Assembly: GCA_945871875.1 (NCBI GenBank)
Contig: CAMBYC010000018.1
Coordinates: forward strand, 1 to 35,031
Direction: 5' to 3'
Length of the DNA: 35,031 nt
Origin: Sphingobacterium thalpophilum
GTDB lineage: Bacteria > Bacteroidota > Bacteroidia > Chitinophagales > Chitinophagaceae
A program made the translations under genes and the position numbers. Numbering within the stretch: the first letter of the stretch is position 1; each line of letters starts with the position of its first letter. The notes under the pieces are model-generated. The model had not been told where the DNA came from, did not search any database, and saw nothing but the letters and a program-made list of their open reading frames with translations. Shown here piece by piece: positions 23,637-32,163 of this stretch.

Positions 23637-25133
23637 ATGACCCAATACATACTCTCACTCGATCAGGGTACAACAAGTTCCCGAGCCATTTTATTCAATC
23701 ACGCAGGTGATATCATCAATACAGTACAACAAGAGTTTACACAAATTTTCCCACAACCCGGTTGGGTTGAACACGATCCTGTAGAAATTTGGATTTCTCA
23801 ATTAAAAGTTGCCAAAGATGTTGTTGCAACTACCCTTCAACCTGGCGAATCTATTGCCGCAATCGGTATTACCAACCAACGTGAAACCACTATCGTTTGG
23901 GATAAATCCAATGGAAATCCTATTTATAACGCCATCGTTTGGCAAGATAGAAGAACCGCTGATTTTTGCGATTCTCTTAAAGCCCAAAAAAAAGATGCAA
24001 TCATAAAAGATAAAACTGGTCTGGTTTTAGATGCTTATTTCTCCGCAACTAAAATAAAATGGATTTTAGATAATGTAGTAGGAGCAAGAGAAAAGGCCCA
24101 AAAAGGTGAATTGGCTTTTGGAACAGTTGATACTTGGCTATTGTGGAACCTCACCGATGGAGAAATTCATGCAACTGACGTTTCTAATGCTTCTAGAACC
24201 ATGCTCTTAAATATTCATAGTCGAAAATGGGATGAAGAATTGTTGGAAATTTTTGACATACCAGCAAGTATTTTGCCACAAGTTGTCTCAAGTAGCGAGT
24301 TGTACGGAAATACTTCCAAAATTATTGCAAATACATCTATTCCGGTTGCCGGAATTGCTGGCGACCAGCAAGCTGCTCTTTTTGGTCAACAATGTATTCA
24401 TCCTGGAATGGTTAAAAATACTTACGGCACCGGTTGTTTTATGTTGATGAATACCGGAGAAAAACCTGTAGTCTCAAACAATAATCTTTTAACCACCATC
24501 GCTTGGGAAATCAATGGCAAAACCGAATATGCACTTGAAGGATCTGTTTTTATTGGTGGTGCAGTTATTCAATGGCTTAGAGACGGTTTAAATATCATTG
24601 AAAAGTCTGTAGACGTAGAAAAGTTAGCACAGAAAGTACAAGACAGTGATGGTGTTTATATTGTTCCAGCATTTGCAGGTTTAGGTGCTCCTTATTGGGA
24701 TCAGCATGCTCGCGGCACCATTGTTGGATTGACCCGTGGAATCAATACCGCCCATATTGCTCGGGCTGCATTAGACAGCATCGCATACCAAACTAGTGAT
24801 GTGCTTAAAGCTATGGAAGCCGATGCACAAATTCCAATTCTTGAACTTCGTGTTGATGGCGGTGCAACTGTAAATGATTTGTTGATGCAATTTCAAAGTG
24901 ATATCCTAAATGTAAAAGTGGTAAGGCCTAAAATTATTGAAACCACAGCGTTGGGTGCTGCTTATCTCGCTGGTTTGGCTGTAGGATTTTGGAAATCTGC
25001 AGACGAAATCAGCAACTACTGGCAACAAGAAAAATTATTTACCTCCCAAATGGAAGATACAACCAGAACAGAATTGATGAAAGGTTGGCAACGAGCAGTA
25101 AAAGCGGCAATTGCTTGGAGCAAAAATGATTAA
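23637..25133 (+). CDS. glpK: Glycerol kinase
   Basis: A 498-residue FGGY-family kinase, the normal length. It phosphorylates glycerol to sn-glycerol 3-phosphate with ATP. Visible signatures: [12 protein letters not shown] at 9-20 (phosphate-binding), [12 protein letters not shown] and AIVWQDRRT (glycerol-contacting Arg/Glu region), catalytic base D243 in [13 protein letters not shown], and [13 protein letters not shown]. The loop before D243 has no histidine where HPr phosphorylates Firmicute enzymes, so that control is not expected. It is first in the run glpK-sbcD-sbcC-glpD-glpF. The start ATG gives [13 protein letters not shown], the family N terminus. Confidence 0.97.
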   Translation: MTQYILSLDQGTTSSRAILFNHAGDIINTVQQEFTQIFPQPGWVEHDPVEIWISQLKVAKDVVATTLQPGESIAAIGITNQRETTIVWDKSNGNPIYNAIVWQDRRTADFCDSLKAQKKDAIIKDKTGLVLDAYFSATKIKWILDNVVGAREKAQKGELAFGTVDTWLLWNLTDGEIHATDVSNASRTMLLNIHSRKWDEELLEIFDIPASILPQVVSSSELYGNTSKIIANTSIPVAGIAGDQQAALFGQQCIHPGMVKNTYGTGCFMLMNTGEKPVVSNNNLLTTIAWEINGKTEYALEGSVFIGGAVIQWLRDGLNIIEKSVDVEKLAQKVQDSDGVYIVPAFAGLGAPYWDQHARGTIVGLTRGINTAHIARAALDSIAYQTSDVLKAMEADAQIPILELRVDGGATVNDLLMQFQSDILNVKVVRPKIIETTALGAAYLAGLAVGFWKSADEISNYWQQEKLFTSQMEDTTRTELMKGWQRAVKAAIAWSKND

Positions 25134-25194
25134 ATTCCATTCAGTTAATGCAACAATTCTACTTTCTAAATATGATTATACCTAAACCAACTGA

Positions 25195-26403
25195 ATGAGG
25201 ATTTTACATACCGCTGATTGGCACCTTGGATTAAGATTGTATAAAAAAGATTTGACGCAAGAGCATCGTCTTTTTTTTGATTGGTTAATCAATTTAATTA
25301 GAGAAAGAGATATAGATGTTTTGTTGATTTCAGGTGATATTTTTGACCAGGGAAATCCAGCAAATGAAGCTCGGGTTATGTATTTCTCCTTTTTAAGGGA
25401 TTTAATTAAATACAATTGTAAAGTTATTATCACAGGCGGAAACCACGATAGTCCGGGTGTTTTAAATGCACCCAAAGACATTTTGGAGATGCTTAATGTG
25501 CATACCATTGGCAATATAACGGAGGATATTAGCCAAATGGTAATTGAATTGCATCACAACAATCAATTAATAGCGGTGGTCTGTGCTATACCATTTATAA
25601 GGGAAAAAGATATTTATGATTTTACTATTGATGAGATTTTTGAAAGTAAAATTGAACAAGTTAGAGCTGGTATAAAAAATATATATTCTAGTATTGGAGA
25701 TTTGGTGAAGGATAATTACAACGTGCCAATATTGGCGATGGGACATTTATATGCAGCCGGAGCAGAACTATCAGATTCTGAACGTGATATTCAAGTTGGA
25801 AATCAATCTGCCATAAATGTAGAAGATTTTACTGATGTGTTTGATTATATCGCTTTAGGACATATCCATCGTCCACAATTTGTTGCAGGACAAAAACATA
25901 TTCGTTATTCTGGATCACCAATTGCGCTTAGTTTTAGTGAAAAAAAGGATCAAAAGCTGGTTATCGAATTGGAAATAAACGGCACAGAAATTCACCAGAC
26001 CAACCTTGAAGTACCAGCATTTAGAAAGCTGAATAAATTTGTTGGGAATTTGGAGGCAGTTAAACATGAGCTTGAAAATTATAAAAGCGAAACGCTGTTA
26101 CCGGCTTATGCTGAAATCGAAATCATAGAAGAAACAACTAGTCCAGCACTTTTTTCGGCAGTTTCCCGCTTTGTGGCAGATTTCAAAAGTGATCAAATTG
26201 AATTGTTGCACCATAGAATTACCAATAAAAATGAGGTAAAATCCATCAATCAATTGACCAATGCATCAACAACATTGGATGATTTAAGTCCTGAAATGGT
26301 ATTGATGGATATGATGGAATCAGGAAAATTTGCCGATGCCGAAAAGCAAATGATTTTACAAGCATTCATCCACATTAATGAGATGGATAATGAAGAAGAT
26401 TAG
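25195..26403 (+). CDS. sbcD: Exonuclease SbcD (Mre11-type nuclease subunit)
   Basis: A 402-residue calcineurin-fold nuclease that pairs with SbcC to cut hairpins and process DNA double-strand ends. Two-metal ligands are all visible: D8 and H10 in HTADWHLG, D48 in SGDIFDQ, N83 and H84 in GGNHDSPG, H184 in MGHLYAAG, H223 and H225 in LGHIHRPQ. It starts 61 nt after glpK's stop and is followed by sbcC after 86 nt containing a 7-mer array. Its place inside a glycerol gene cluster is unusual. Part of the same transcript is likely but not shown. Confidence 0.95.
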   Translation: MRILHTADWHLGLRLYKKDLTQEHRLFFDWLINLIRERDIDVLLISGDIFDQGNPANEARVMYFSFLRDLIKYNCKVIITGGNHDSPGVLNAPKDILEMLNVHTIGNITEDISQMVIELHHNNQLIAVVCAIPFIREKDIYDFTIDEIFESKIEQVRAGIKNIYSSIGDLVKDNYNVPILAMGHLYAAGAELSDSERDIQVGNQSAINVEDFTDVFDYIALGHIHRPQFVAGQKHIRYSGSPIALSFSEKKDQKLVIELEINGTEIHQTNLEVPAFRKLNKFVGNLEAVKHELENYKSETLLPAYAEIEIIEETTSPALFSAVSRFVADFKSDQIELLHHRITNKNEVKSINQLTNASTTLDDLSPEMVLMDMMESGKFADAEKQMILQAFIHINEMDNEED

Positions 26404-26436
26404 TGATAAAATTTAAAAATTCACAGTTAAACTTTT

Positions 26437-26471
26437 GATTCCTAATTCTAAATTGCCAATTTCAAATTAAT
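26437..26471 (+). repeat. Phased 7-mer array (AATTNNN) between sbcD and sbcC
   Basis: Five contiguous units: GATTCCT, AATTCTA, AATTGCC, AATTTCA, AATTAAT. It begins 33 nt after the sbcD stop, and the AATT core is constant while the other three bases vary. Confidence 0.6.
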
Positions 26472-26489
26472 TTTAAACACTTCCAATAA

Positions 26490-29400
26490 GTGAAAATATT
26501 ATCCATAAAACTTCGTAATATCAATTCTTTAAAAGGAGATTGGGAAGTAGATTTTACCAAAGCACCATTAAAAGATTCAAGAATATTTGCAATTGTTGGT
26601 CCAACCGGTTCTGGGAAATCAACACTTCTTGATTGTATAACCTTATCATTGTTCAACAAAGTGCCAAGGTTGGGAAATATATCAAAAGACAGTGTTTCAA
26701 CCGGCGGTTGGATAATGACACGTCAGGAAAAAGAATGCTACGCCGAGGTAAACTATAGTTGTAAATCAGGGGTTTTTACATCAAAATGGAGCATTGCAAA
26801 AACAAGAAACGGAGAAAATTTTCAGGATTATGCGATGCAGGTATATGACCAAAATGGGGTACCACTAACCGATAAACGAGGCGAAGTGCCTGCAAAAAAT
26901 GCCGCACTTATCGGATTAAATTATGATCAGTTTATCAAAGCAATATTGCTAAGTCAGGGTGAATTTGCAAAATTTCTTCAATCAGATACCAAAGATAAAG
27001 CGAAATTGCTTGAAGAGATTACTGGTCAAAAGGATTACAGGCGTTTGGGAAAACGTGCATTCGAATACCATAAAAAATTAAAAGCAGAAGTTGAACAACA
27101 AGAAACTATTGCAGCAAATATAAAAAGCAATCTATTGTCTGAAGAGGTATATAATGGTTTGAAAGAAACAATCAAAAAATTGGATGAAGACCTTATATTA
27201 CTTCGAGAAACGAATATCATACTAACAAAAAAAATAGCCACAAAAAAGCAAATTGAAGGTTTTCAAAAGGATGTTGACAATAGAAATAGCAATATTGACA
27301 ATTTAAAAAAATCTATTGATCAGTTTAATGTTCAATATGCACAAACACTCAAGAATTACGAGAATTTATTGCCGCACAAAGAAAATATCAATGAATTTAT
27401 TAGGCTAACTACGGAAAGCGAAGCACAGGCTGCTGCAATAATGGAACTTCAAAATAAGATTGAAATCAAGCAACTTCAAATTGGTGAAACCATTTTTAAG
27501 ATTGAAACTTTGTTGAAAGTTCCTGTATCCGCAGAAGATTATTTGGATAAATTGGAAAGCTTTAAAGCCAATGTGTTGGGGAAAATGCAGCAAAAAAAGC
27601 AAATCCAACAAATTTTAAACTTAAATCTAACCAAGACAAAAAATCTCTTGAACAATATTTTGTTTGCCGAAGAGAGAAAATTGTTAAATCAAGCAGGGAA
27701 CAATACCCAATTGTTGCAACAATTAAATATACGCTTATCAAGCAACCAAAATCAAGCCAAAGCATTTTGTTTCAATAATAATCTTCAACCAGAAAAAATT
27801 GGAGAGAGATTAATTTATTTGCGACAACAGCAGAATGATTTTACCCGCCTCGAAGAATATGTGAAAGATTTTGTGCGGATAAATCAAAATATGCAAAAAA
27901 TAACGGTTGATGAAACAACAGCATCAGGGAAAATTGCAGTTTTACAAGAGCAGATAAAAGTGTTTGAGATTCAAGAAAGCGAATTGAATGGTAAATTTAA
28001 GGAAGCAGAAAAGGAAAGGGAACATCTTTTAAGTGTAAAAAAGTTAGAAGAATACCGAAACGAACTTGTTGAAGGTGAAGCTTGTCCGCTTTGTGGTTCT
28101 GAAGTCCATCCCTATATAAAAGCATACATTAAGGATGTTAGTGCAGTAGAAACATTGTATCAACAATTGAAAACTAAACTAGATCAGGTTAAATTAGAAA
28201 AAGTAAAATCAGATAAAGAACTTGAAGGAACACAAAAGGAAATAGAAAGGTGTAAAAAGGAATTAGGTGAATCTGAGCAAGAAAAGCAACAGAAAATTAT
28301 AGACATCAATTTATACAAAGAGAAGTATAAAATTCAGGAAATTAAATCCATTGCATCAGTTCAAGAATTAAAGCAAGAATGTACAGCATTATTGGGAAAG
28401 ACCGAGTTATGTAATGGCTGGATTTTAGAAATACCACAATTAAATCAATTGTTGGAAGAAGTGGAGCAGTTTGATATAAGCGCATCAAGTTTAAGTACAT
28501 TGAGCGAACAAGTCAACCAACTTTATACTGGAAGTGATATTGAAAATGAAACAAAGCAGTTGAGAGATATAATGACTTCCACAACAACTGCTTTAAAAGA
28601 AGCTACAGTATTAATTGAAAATACAAAAAGCAGCAATCAAAATATCAATATGCAGTTAGAAGAAATTGCTAGCAAAACATTGAACCCTTTATTAGCGTTG
28701 GGTTTTGATTCCATACATTCAGCAAAAAATGCATTAATAGAAGAGATTAGCTATAAAAATATTTCAGATAAGCGGAGTGCACTTGCAGCACAATTGCAAA
28801 CAGAAAACCGACTTTTAGAGCAAAGTATCCATCAATTAGAGAGGGAAATGAAATTAGATGATGCTACAAAAACTTCAAATGAATTGGTTGTTGAAAGTGA
28901 AGTGCTAAATAATAGAATTACTGAATCAGAAATTATCCTAACCACTAAAAGAAATGAGGCATATATACACGAAGAACGAAGTGCAGAACTTATTCAAAAG
29001 GAAGCAGTTATTAAGCAAATGATGGAAAAAAAATATCCATTTGAGTTGTTAAGTCGTCAAATTGGAGATGCAACAGGAGATAAGTTCAACAATTATGCAC
29101 AAAAATTGAGTTTGAGGCATTTATTGACATTCACCAATTTGCGTTTACAAAAAATCAATAATCGTTATCATTTAAAGTTGAACGAAGTTCAGAACGATTC
29201 GGATATAGAAGTAGAAGATAGTTTTATGGCTTATGAAAAGCGATCTGTAAAAACACTTTCTGGAGGTGAAACCTTTATGGTAAGTTTGGCATTGGCATTG
29301 GGCTTGTCAGATTTGGCTTCAAAAGATATACGTATTGAAAGTTTGTTTATTGATGAAGGATTTGGCACATTAGATCCAGATACATTGGAAGATGCTATTG

Positions 29401-29549
29401 GCACTTTAGAACAATTGCAATCAGAATCCAATAAATTGGTAGGTATAATTTCACATGTTGATTCATTAAAAGACAGGATTTATACACAGTTAATACTAGA
29501 TAAGCAAAACAATGGATATAGCACTTTGACAATAAAACCAAAGATATAA
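26490..29549 (+). CDS. sbcC: SbcC (Rad50-type SMC ATPase)
   Basis: A 1019-residue ABC/SMC ATPase, partner of SbcD. Order: N-terminal MKILSIKLRNINSLKG; Walker A GPTGSGKST at 37-45; Q-loop region ILLSQGEFAKFL; a long coiled coil (about 180-880); central zinc hook CPLC with C532 and C535; ABC signature LSGGE at 923-927; Walker B FIDEG with D955 and E956. The start is a GTG at 26490: the codon just before it is an in-frame TAA, so no upstream start is possible and the GTG gives the exact family N terminus. The stop TAA overlaps the glpD ATG by one base, indicating translational coupling. Bacterial SbcCD acts in hairpin and double-strand-break processing on chromosomal DNA. Confidence 0.95.
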   Translation: MKILSIKLRNINSLKGDWEVDFTKAPLKDSRIFAIVGPTGSGKSTLLDCITLSLFNKVPRLGNISKDSVSTGGWIMTRQEKECYAEVNYSCKSGVFTSKWSIAKTRNGENFQDYAMQVYDQNGVPLTDKRGEVPAKNAALIGLNYDQFIKAILLSQGEFAKFLQSDTKDKAKLLEEITGQKDYRRLGKRAFEYHKKLKAEVEQQETIAANIKSNLLSEEVYNGLKETIKKLDEDLILLRETNIILTKKIATKKQIEGFQKDVDNRNSNIDNLKKSIDQFNVQYAQTLKNYENLLPHKENINEFIRLTTESEAQAAAIMELQNKIEIKQLQIGETIFKIETLLKVPVSAEDYLDKLESFKANVLGKMQQKKQIQQILNLNLTKTKNLLNNILFAEERKLLNQAGNNTQLLQQLNIRLSSNQNQAKAFCFNNNLQPEKIGERLIYLRQQQNDFTRLEEYVKDFVRINQNMQKITVDETTASGKIAVLQEQIKVFEIQESELNGKFKEAEKEREHLLSVKKLEEYRNELVEGEACPLCGSEVHPYIKAYIKDVSAVETLYQQLKTKLDQVKLEKVKSDKELEGTQKEIERCKKELGESEQEKQQKIIDINLYKEKYKIQEIKSIASVQELKQECTALLGKTELCNGWILEIPQLNQLLEEVEQFDISASSLSTLSEQVNQLYTGSDIENETKQLRDIMTSTTTALKEATVLIENTKSSNQNINMQLEEIASKTLNPLLALGFDSIHSAKNALIEEISYKNISDKRSALAAQLQTENRLLEQSIHQLEREMKLDDATKTSNELVVESEVLNNRITESEIILTTKRNEAYIHEERSAELIQKEAVIKQMMEKKYPFELLSRQIGDATGDKFNNYAQKLSLRHLLTFTNLRLQKINNRYHLKLNEVQNDSDIEVEDSFMAYEKRSVKTLSGGETFMVSLALALGLSDLASKDIRIESLFIDEGFGTLDPDTLEDAIGTLEQLQSESNKLVGIISHVDSLKDRIYTQLILDKQNNGYSTLTIKPKI

Positions 29550-31108
29550 TGAATAGAGCAATACAAATAGAAAAGATAAAGAGCGGACATTTATGGGATA
29601 TTTTTGTAATTGGGGGAGGGGCTACGGGGTTAGGTATTGCTGTAGATGCTGCATCTAGGGGTTATAGTGTTGCATTGGCAGAAAAAACTGATTTTGCAAA
29701 AGGTACTTCAGGACGTTCAACCAAGTTGGTTCATGGTGGTGTACGATATCTTGCCCAAGGGAATGTGAAATTGGTAATGGAAGCGTTAAAAGAGCGGACA
29801 ATTTTATTGAAAAATGCACCACATATTACTAAAATACAAACATTTATTGTGCCTGCTTACAGTTGGTGGGATATGTTTTTTTATGGAGTTGGATTAACTG
29901 TGTATAATCTTTTAGCGGGTAAGCATAAACTTGAGGGGGTAAAATGGTTGTCGTTAACTGCCACCCTAAAGCAACTTCCGCAATTGAACGAAACAGGATT
30001 AAAAGGGGGAATTAGTTATTGCGATGGTCAATTTGATGATGCTCGATTGGCGATAAACTTGGCACAAACGGCAACAGATAATGGTGCATCTGTTGTTAAT
30101 CATTTAGAAGTGGTTAATCTGATTGTAGAGGGGAAAAAAATAGCAGGTGTAGTTTTAAAAGATGAGGTTTCAGGTGAATCTTTTTCTGTGAAGGCAAAAG
30201 TGGTAATTAATGCAACGGGTGTTTTTGCTGACAATATAATGAAATTGGAAGATGCATCTTCGCGAAAAATGATTTCACCTTCTCAAGGTATCCATTTGGT
30301 AATTGACAAGCAGTTTTTTACAGGAAATGCAGCTTTAATGGTGCCAAAAACTTCCGATGGAAGGGTTTTGTTTATTGTTCCTTGGCATCATCAATTGGTT
30401 ATTGGTACAACTGACACCAAGGTGTATAATATTTCTGAAGAACCTATAGCATTAGAAGAAGAAATTAATTTTTTACTTACCCATTTCAATAAATATTCTA
30501 CAAAACCAATAGCATTAGAAGATGTAAAGTCTGCATTTGCTGGTTTGCGTCCATTGATAAAATCTTCAAATATTTCAGCAACTTCTTTATTGTCGAGAGA
30601 ACATACGATTGTAATAAGTGCTGGAGGGTTATTAACTATAGCAGGAGGCAAGTGGACAACTTACAGAAAAATGGCAAAAGATGCCATTCAAAATGCTATA
30701 TTTATAGGAAAGTTGGAAAAGCGGGAATGTGTAACCGAGAATTTAGAGATTCATGGATATGCTAAAGAAGTATTATTGCAAGATGTTTATACAGCGTATG
30801 GAAGTGATAAAGTATTTTTAATGGCATTAATTGAAGAAAATCCAGTTTTGTCGGAAAAAATTTACCCCAATTATCCATATACCAAAGTTCAAATAGTTTG
30901 GGCTGTTAAAGAAGAAATGGCAATTTCGCTAGAAGATGTATTGTCTCGTAGGGTTCGATTGCTCATTGAAGATGCAAGAGCAGCACTTGAAGCCGCACCT
31001 TTGGTAGCTGAAATTATGGCAAACATATTGGGTAAAAATCAAGATTGGATTAACTTAGAATGTGAGCGGTTTGAAAAGATTGCTTCAACATATATTATAA
31101 ATGCTTAA
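29549..31108 (+). CDS. glpD: Aerobic glycerol-3-phosphate dehydrogenase (FAD)
   Basis: A 519-residue membrane-associated flavoprotein that oxidises glycerol 3-phosphate to dihydroxyacetone phosphate and feeds quinone. FAD-binding VIGGGATGLG (20-29) starts the Rossmann domain, then EKTDFAKGTSGRSTKLVHGGVRYL, the GlpD signature. FIVPWHHQLVIGTTDT, AGLRPL and AGGKWTTYRKMA are further family blocks, and a helical C-terminal domain (about 400-519) closes it. Its ATG overlaps the sbcC stop by one base. glpF follows 24 nt downstream. With glpK it gives the full route from glycerol to glycolysis. The stop codon sits at the start of a weak AATTTTT/AATTTT array (31107-31125). Confidence 0.96.
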   Translation: MNRAIQIEKIKSGHLWDIFVIGGGATGLGIAVDAASRGYSVALAEKTDFAKGTSGRSTKLVHGGVRYLAQGNVKLVMEALKERTILLKNAPHITKIQTFIVPAYSWWDMFFYGVGLTVYNLLAGKHKLEGVKWLSLTATLKQLPQLNETGLKGGISYCDGQFDDARLAINLAQTATDNGASVVNHLEVVNLIVEGKKIAGVVLKDEVSGESFSVKAKVVINATGVFADNIMKLEDASSRKMISPSQGIHLVIDKQFFTGNAALMVPKTSDGRVLFIVPWHHQLVIGTTDTKVYNISEEPIALEEEINFLLTHFNKYSTKPIALEDVKSAFAGLRPLIKSSNISATSLLSREHTIVISAGGLLTIAGGKWTTYRKMAKDAIQNAIFIGKLEKRECVTENLEIHGYAKEVLLQDVYTAYGSDKVFLMALIEENPVLSEKIYPNYPYTKVQIVWAVKEEMAISLEDVLSRRVRLLIEDARAALEAAPLVAEIMANILGKNQDWINLECERFEKIASTYIINA

Positions 31109-31132
31109 TTTTTAATTTTAATTGGTATAAAT

Positions 31133-31837
31133 ATGAGCCCTTTTATTGCTGAAATTTTCGGTACAGCCATCGTTATTGTTTTAGGAAACGGAGTGGTTGC
31201 CAATGTTAGTTTAAACAAATGTAAAGGAAATGGTACAGGTTTTTTAATGGTAACCATAGGTTGGGCAATGGCAGTTTTTATTGGTGTTTTTGTTTCTGGA
31301 CCAATAAGTGGTGCCCATTTGAATCCCGCTGTAAGTATTGCGTTAGCCTATGCAGGTAAATTCCCTTGGGCAGATGTACCTATGTATATTTTGGCTCAAT
31401 TTCTCGGAGCTTTTTTAGGTTCAACCCTGGCTTGGCTTTCTTATCGATTACATATCGATAGTACAGAAGATCCAGCTGATAAACTGGGAATTTTTTGCAA
31501 TACTCCTGCCATTCCGAATGTTTTATGGAACTTGATTACAGAGGCGATTGCCACATTTGTATTGATAATTGCCGTTTTATTTATTCAAGCAGATAATGAT
31601 AAACTCGGATCTGTAAGTGCTTTGCCTATTGCTTTTGTAATATTGGGCATTGGTTTAGGCTTAGGCGGACCAACTGGTTATGCCATCAACCCTGCTCGCG
31701 ATTTAGGCCCAAGAATTATGCACGCCATATTGCCTATAAAAGGAAAAGGCTCTAGTAATTGGGGTTATGCTTGGATTCCAGTAGTTGGACCAATTATTGG
31801 TGGATTGGTTGCAGTTGTGGTTTTCAATTTAATTTAG
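31133..31837 (+). CDS. glpF: Glycerol facilitator (aquaglyceroporin, MIP family)
   Basis: A 234-residue channel with six transmembrane helices and two half-helices ending in NPA (64-66, in HLNPAVSIAL) and NPARD (186-190). Asp after NPAR is the mark of glycerol facilitators, whereas water channels usually have another residue. By alignment with E. coli GlpF the selectivity filter would be W44, G174, Y183 and R189, close to its W/G/F/R set. It therefore probably conducts glycerol and small polyols. It ends the glpK-sbcD-sbcC-glpD-glpF run and is followed by a 7-mer array and a hairpin terminator (31948-31985). Confidence 0.94.
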   Translation: MSPFIAEIFGTAIVIVLGNGVVANVSLNKCKGNGTGFLMVTIGWAMAVFIGVFVSGPISGAHLNPAVSIALAYAGKFPWADVPMYILAQFLGAFLGSTLAWLSYRLHIDSTEDPADKLGIFCNTPAIPNVLWNLITEAIATFVLIIAVLFIQADNDKLGSVSALPIAFVILGIGLGLGGPTGYAINPARDLGPRIMHAILPIKGKGSSNWGYAWIPVVGPIIGGLVAVVVFNLI

Positions 31838-31850
31838 CAAAAACTATATT

Positions 31851-31912
31851 AATTAGGAAGTAAGAATTTGGAACCACAGATATTAATTATTAATTAGGAA
31901 TTAGGAATCACG
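31851..31912 (+). repeat. Phased 7-mer array (AATTAGG) after glpF
   Basis: AATTAGG, AAGTAAG, AATTTGG, AACCACA, a 6-nt unit, then AATTATT, AATTAGG, AATTAGG, AATCACG. It starts 13 nt after the glpF stop and is roughly complementary to the CCTAATT-rich arrays at 32004-32040 and 32129-32163, with a terminator hairpin between. Confidence 0.65.
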
Positions 31913-31947
31913 GGAATATTTTTTAAGAAATTTACATAGATTTTATC

Positions 31948-31985
31948 AAAAGAGGCTGTCTCATAATGTTGAGTCAGCCTCTTTT
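31948..31985. terminator. Outer hairpin terminator (glpF side)
   Basis: AAAAGAGGCTGTCTC, loop ATAATGTT, GAGTCAGCCTCTTTT: a 15-bp stem with one mismatch, flanked by A and T runs so it can work in both directions. It is the older copy of the hairpin at 32072-32109. Confidence 0.8.
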
Positions 31986-32031
31986 ATTTAAAAATAATTA
32001 TCTCCAATTCCTGAATCCTAATTCCCAATAC

Positions 32032-32067
32032 TTAATTAAGATTTGGTATTCAAACAGCCGTCAACTT
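32032..32067 (-). pseudogene. Relic of M16 protease 3' end
   Basis: Reads Lys-Leu-Thr-Ala-Val-stop-Ile-Pro-Asn-Leu-Asn-stop on the minus strand, matching the intact gene's KLTAVWIPNLN end. The Trp codon TGG has become TGA. It has no start and no upstream coding sequence of its own, so it is the tail of a duplicated segment or of a deleted tandem paralogue. Confidence 0.8.
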
Positions 32068-32071
32068 AAAT

Positions 32072-32109
32072 AAAAGAGGCTGTCTCATAATGTTGAGACA
32101 GCCTCTTTT
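32072..32109. terminator. Inner hairpin terminator (M16 side)
   Basis: AAAAGAGGCTGTCTC, loop ATAATGTT, GAGACAGCCTCTTTT: a perfect 15-bp stem, 45 nt past the M16 protease stop on the minus strand, flanked by T-rich sequence in both directions. A GAGGCTGTCTCA-type stem is familiar from terminators in this phylum. Confidence 0.85.
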
Positions 32110-32128
32110 ATTTAAAATAATTATCTTA

Positions 32129-32163
32129 AATTCCTAAATCCTAATTCCCAATTCTTAATTAAG
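32129..32163 (-). repeat. Phased 7-mer array through M16 stop codon
   Basis: Five contiguous units: AATTCCT, AAATCCT, AATTCCC, AATTCTT, AATTAAG. The stop (32155-32157) and the last two codons lie inside. The outer duplicate carries the same array at about 32004-32040. Confidence 0.7.

Larger units (their letters stand above)
31948..32068. repeat. Tandem duplication, outer copy
   Basis: 121-bp copy of 32072-32191, about 93% identical by eye (around eight differences, one of them a 1-nt length change). It holds a terminator hairpin, a 7-mer array and the last codons of the M16 protease. Confidence 0.85.
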
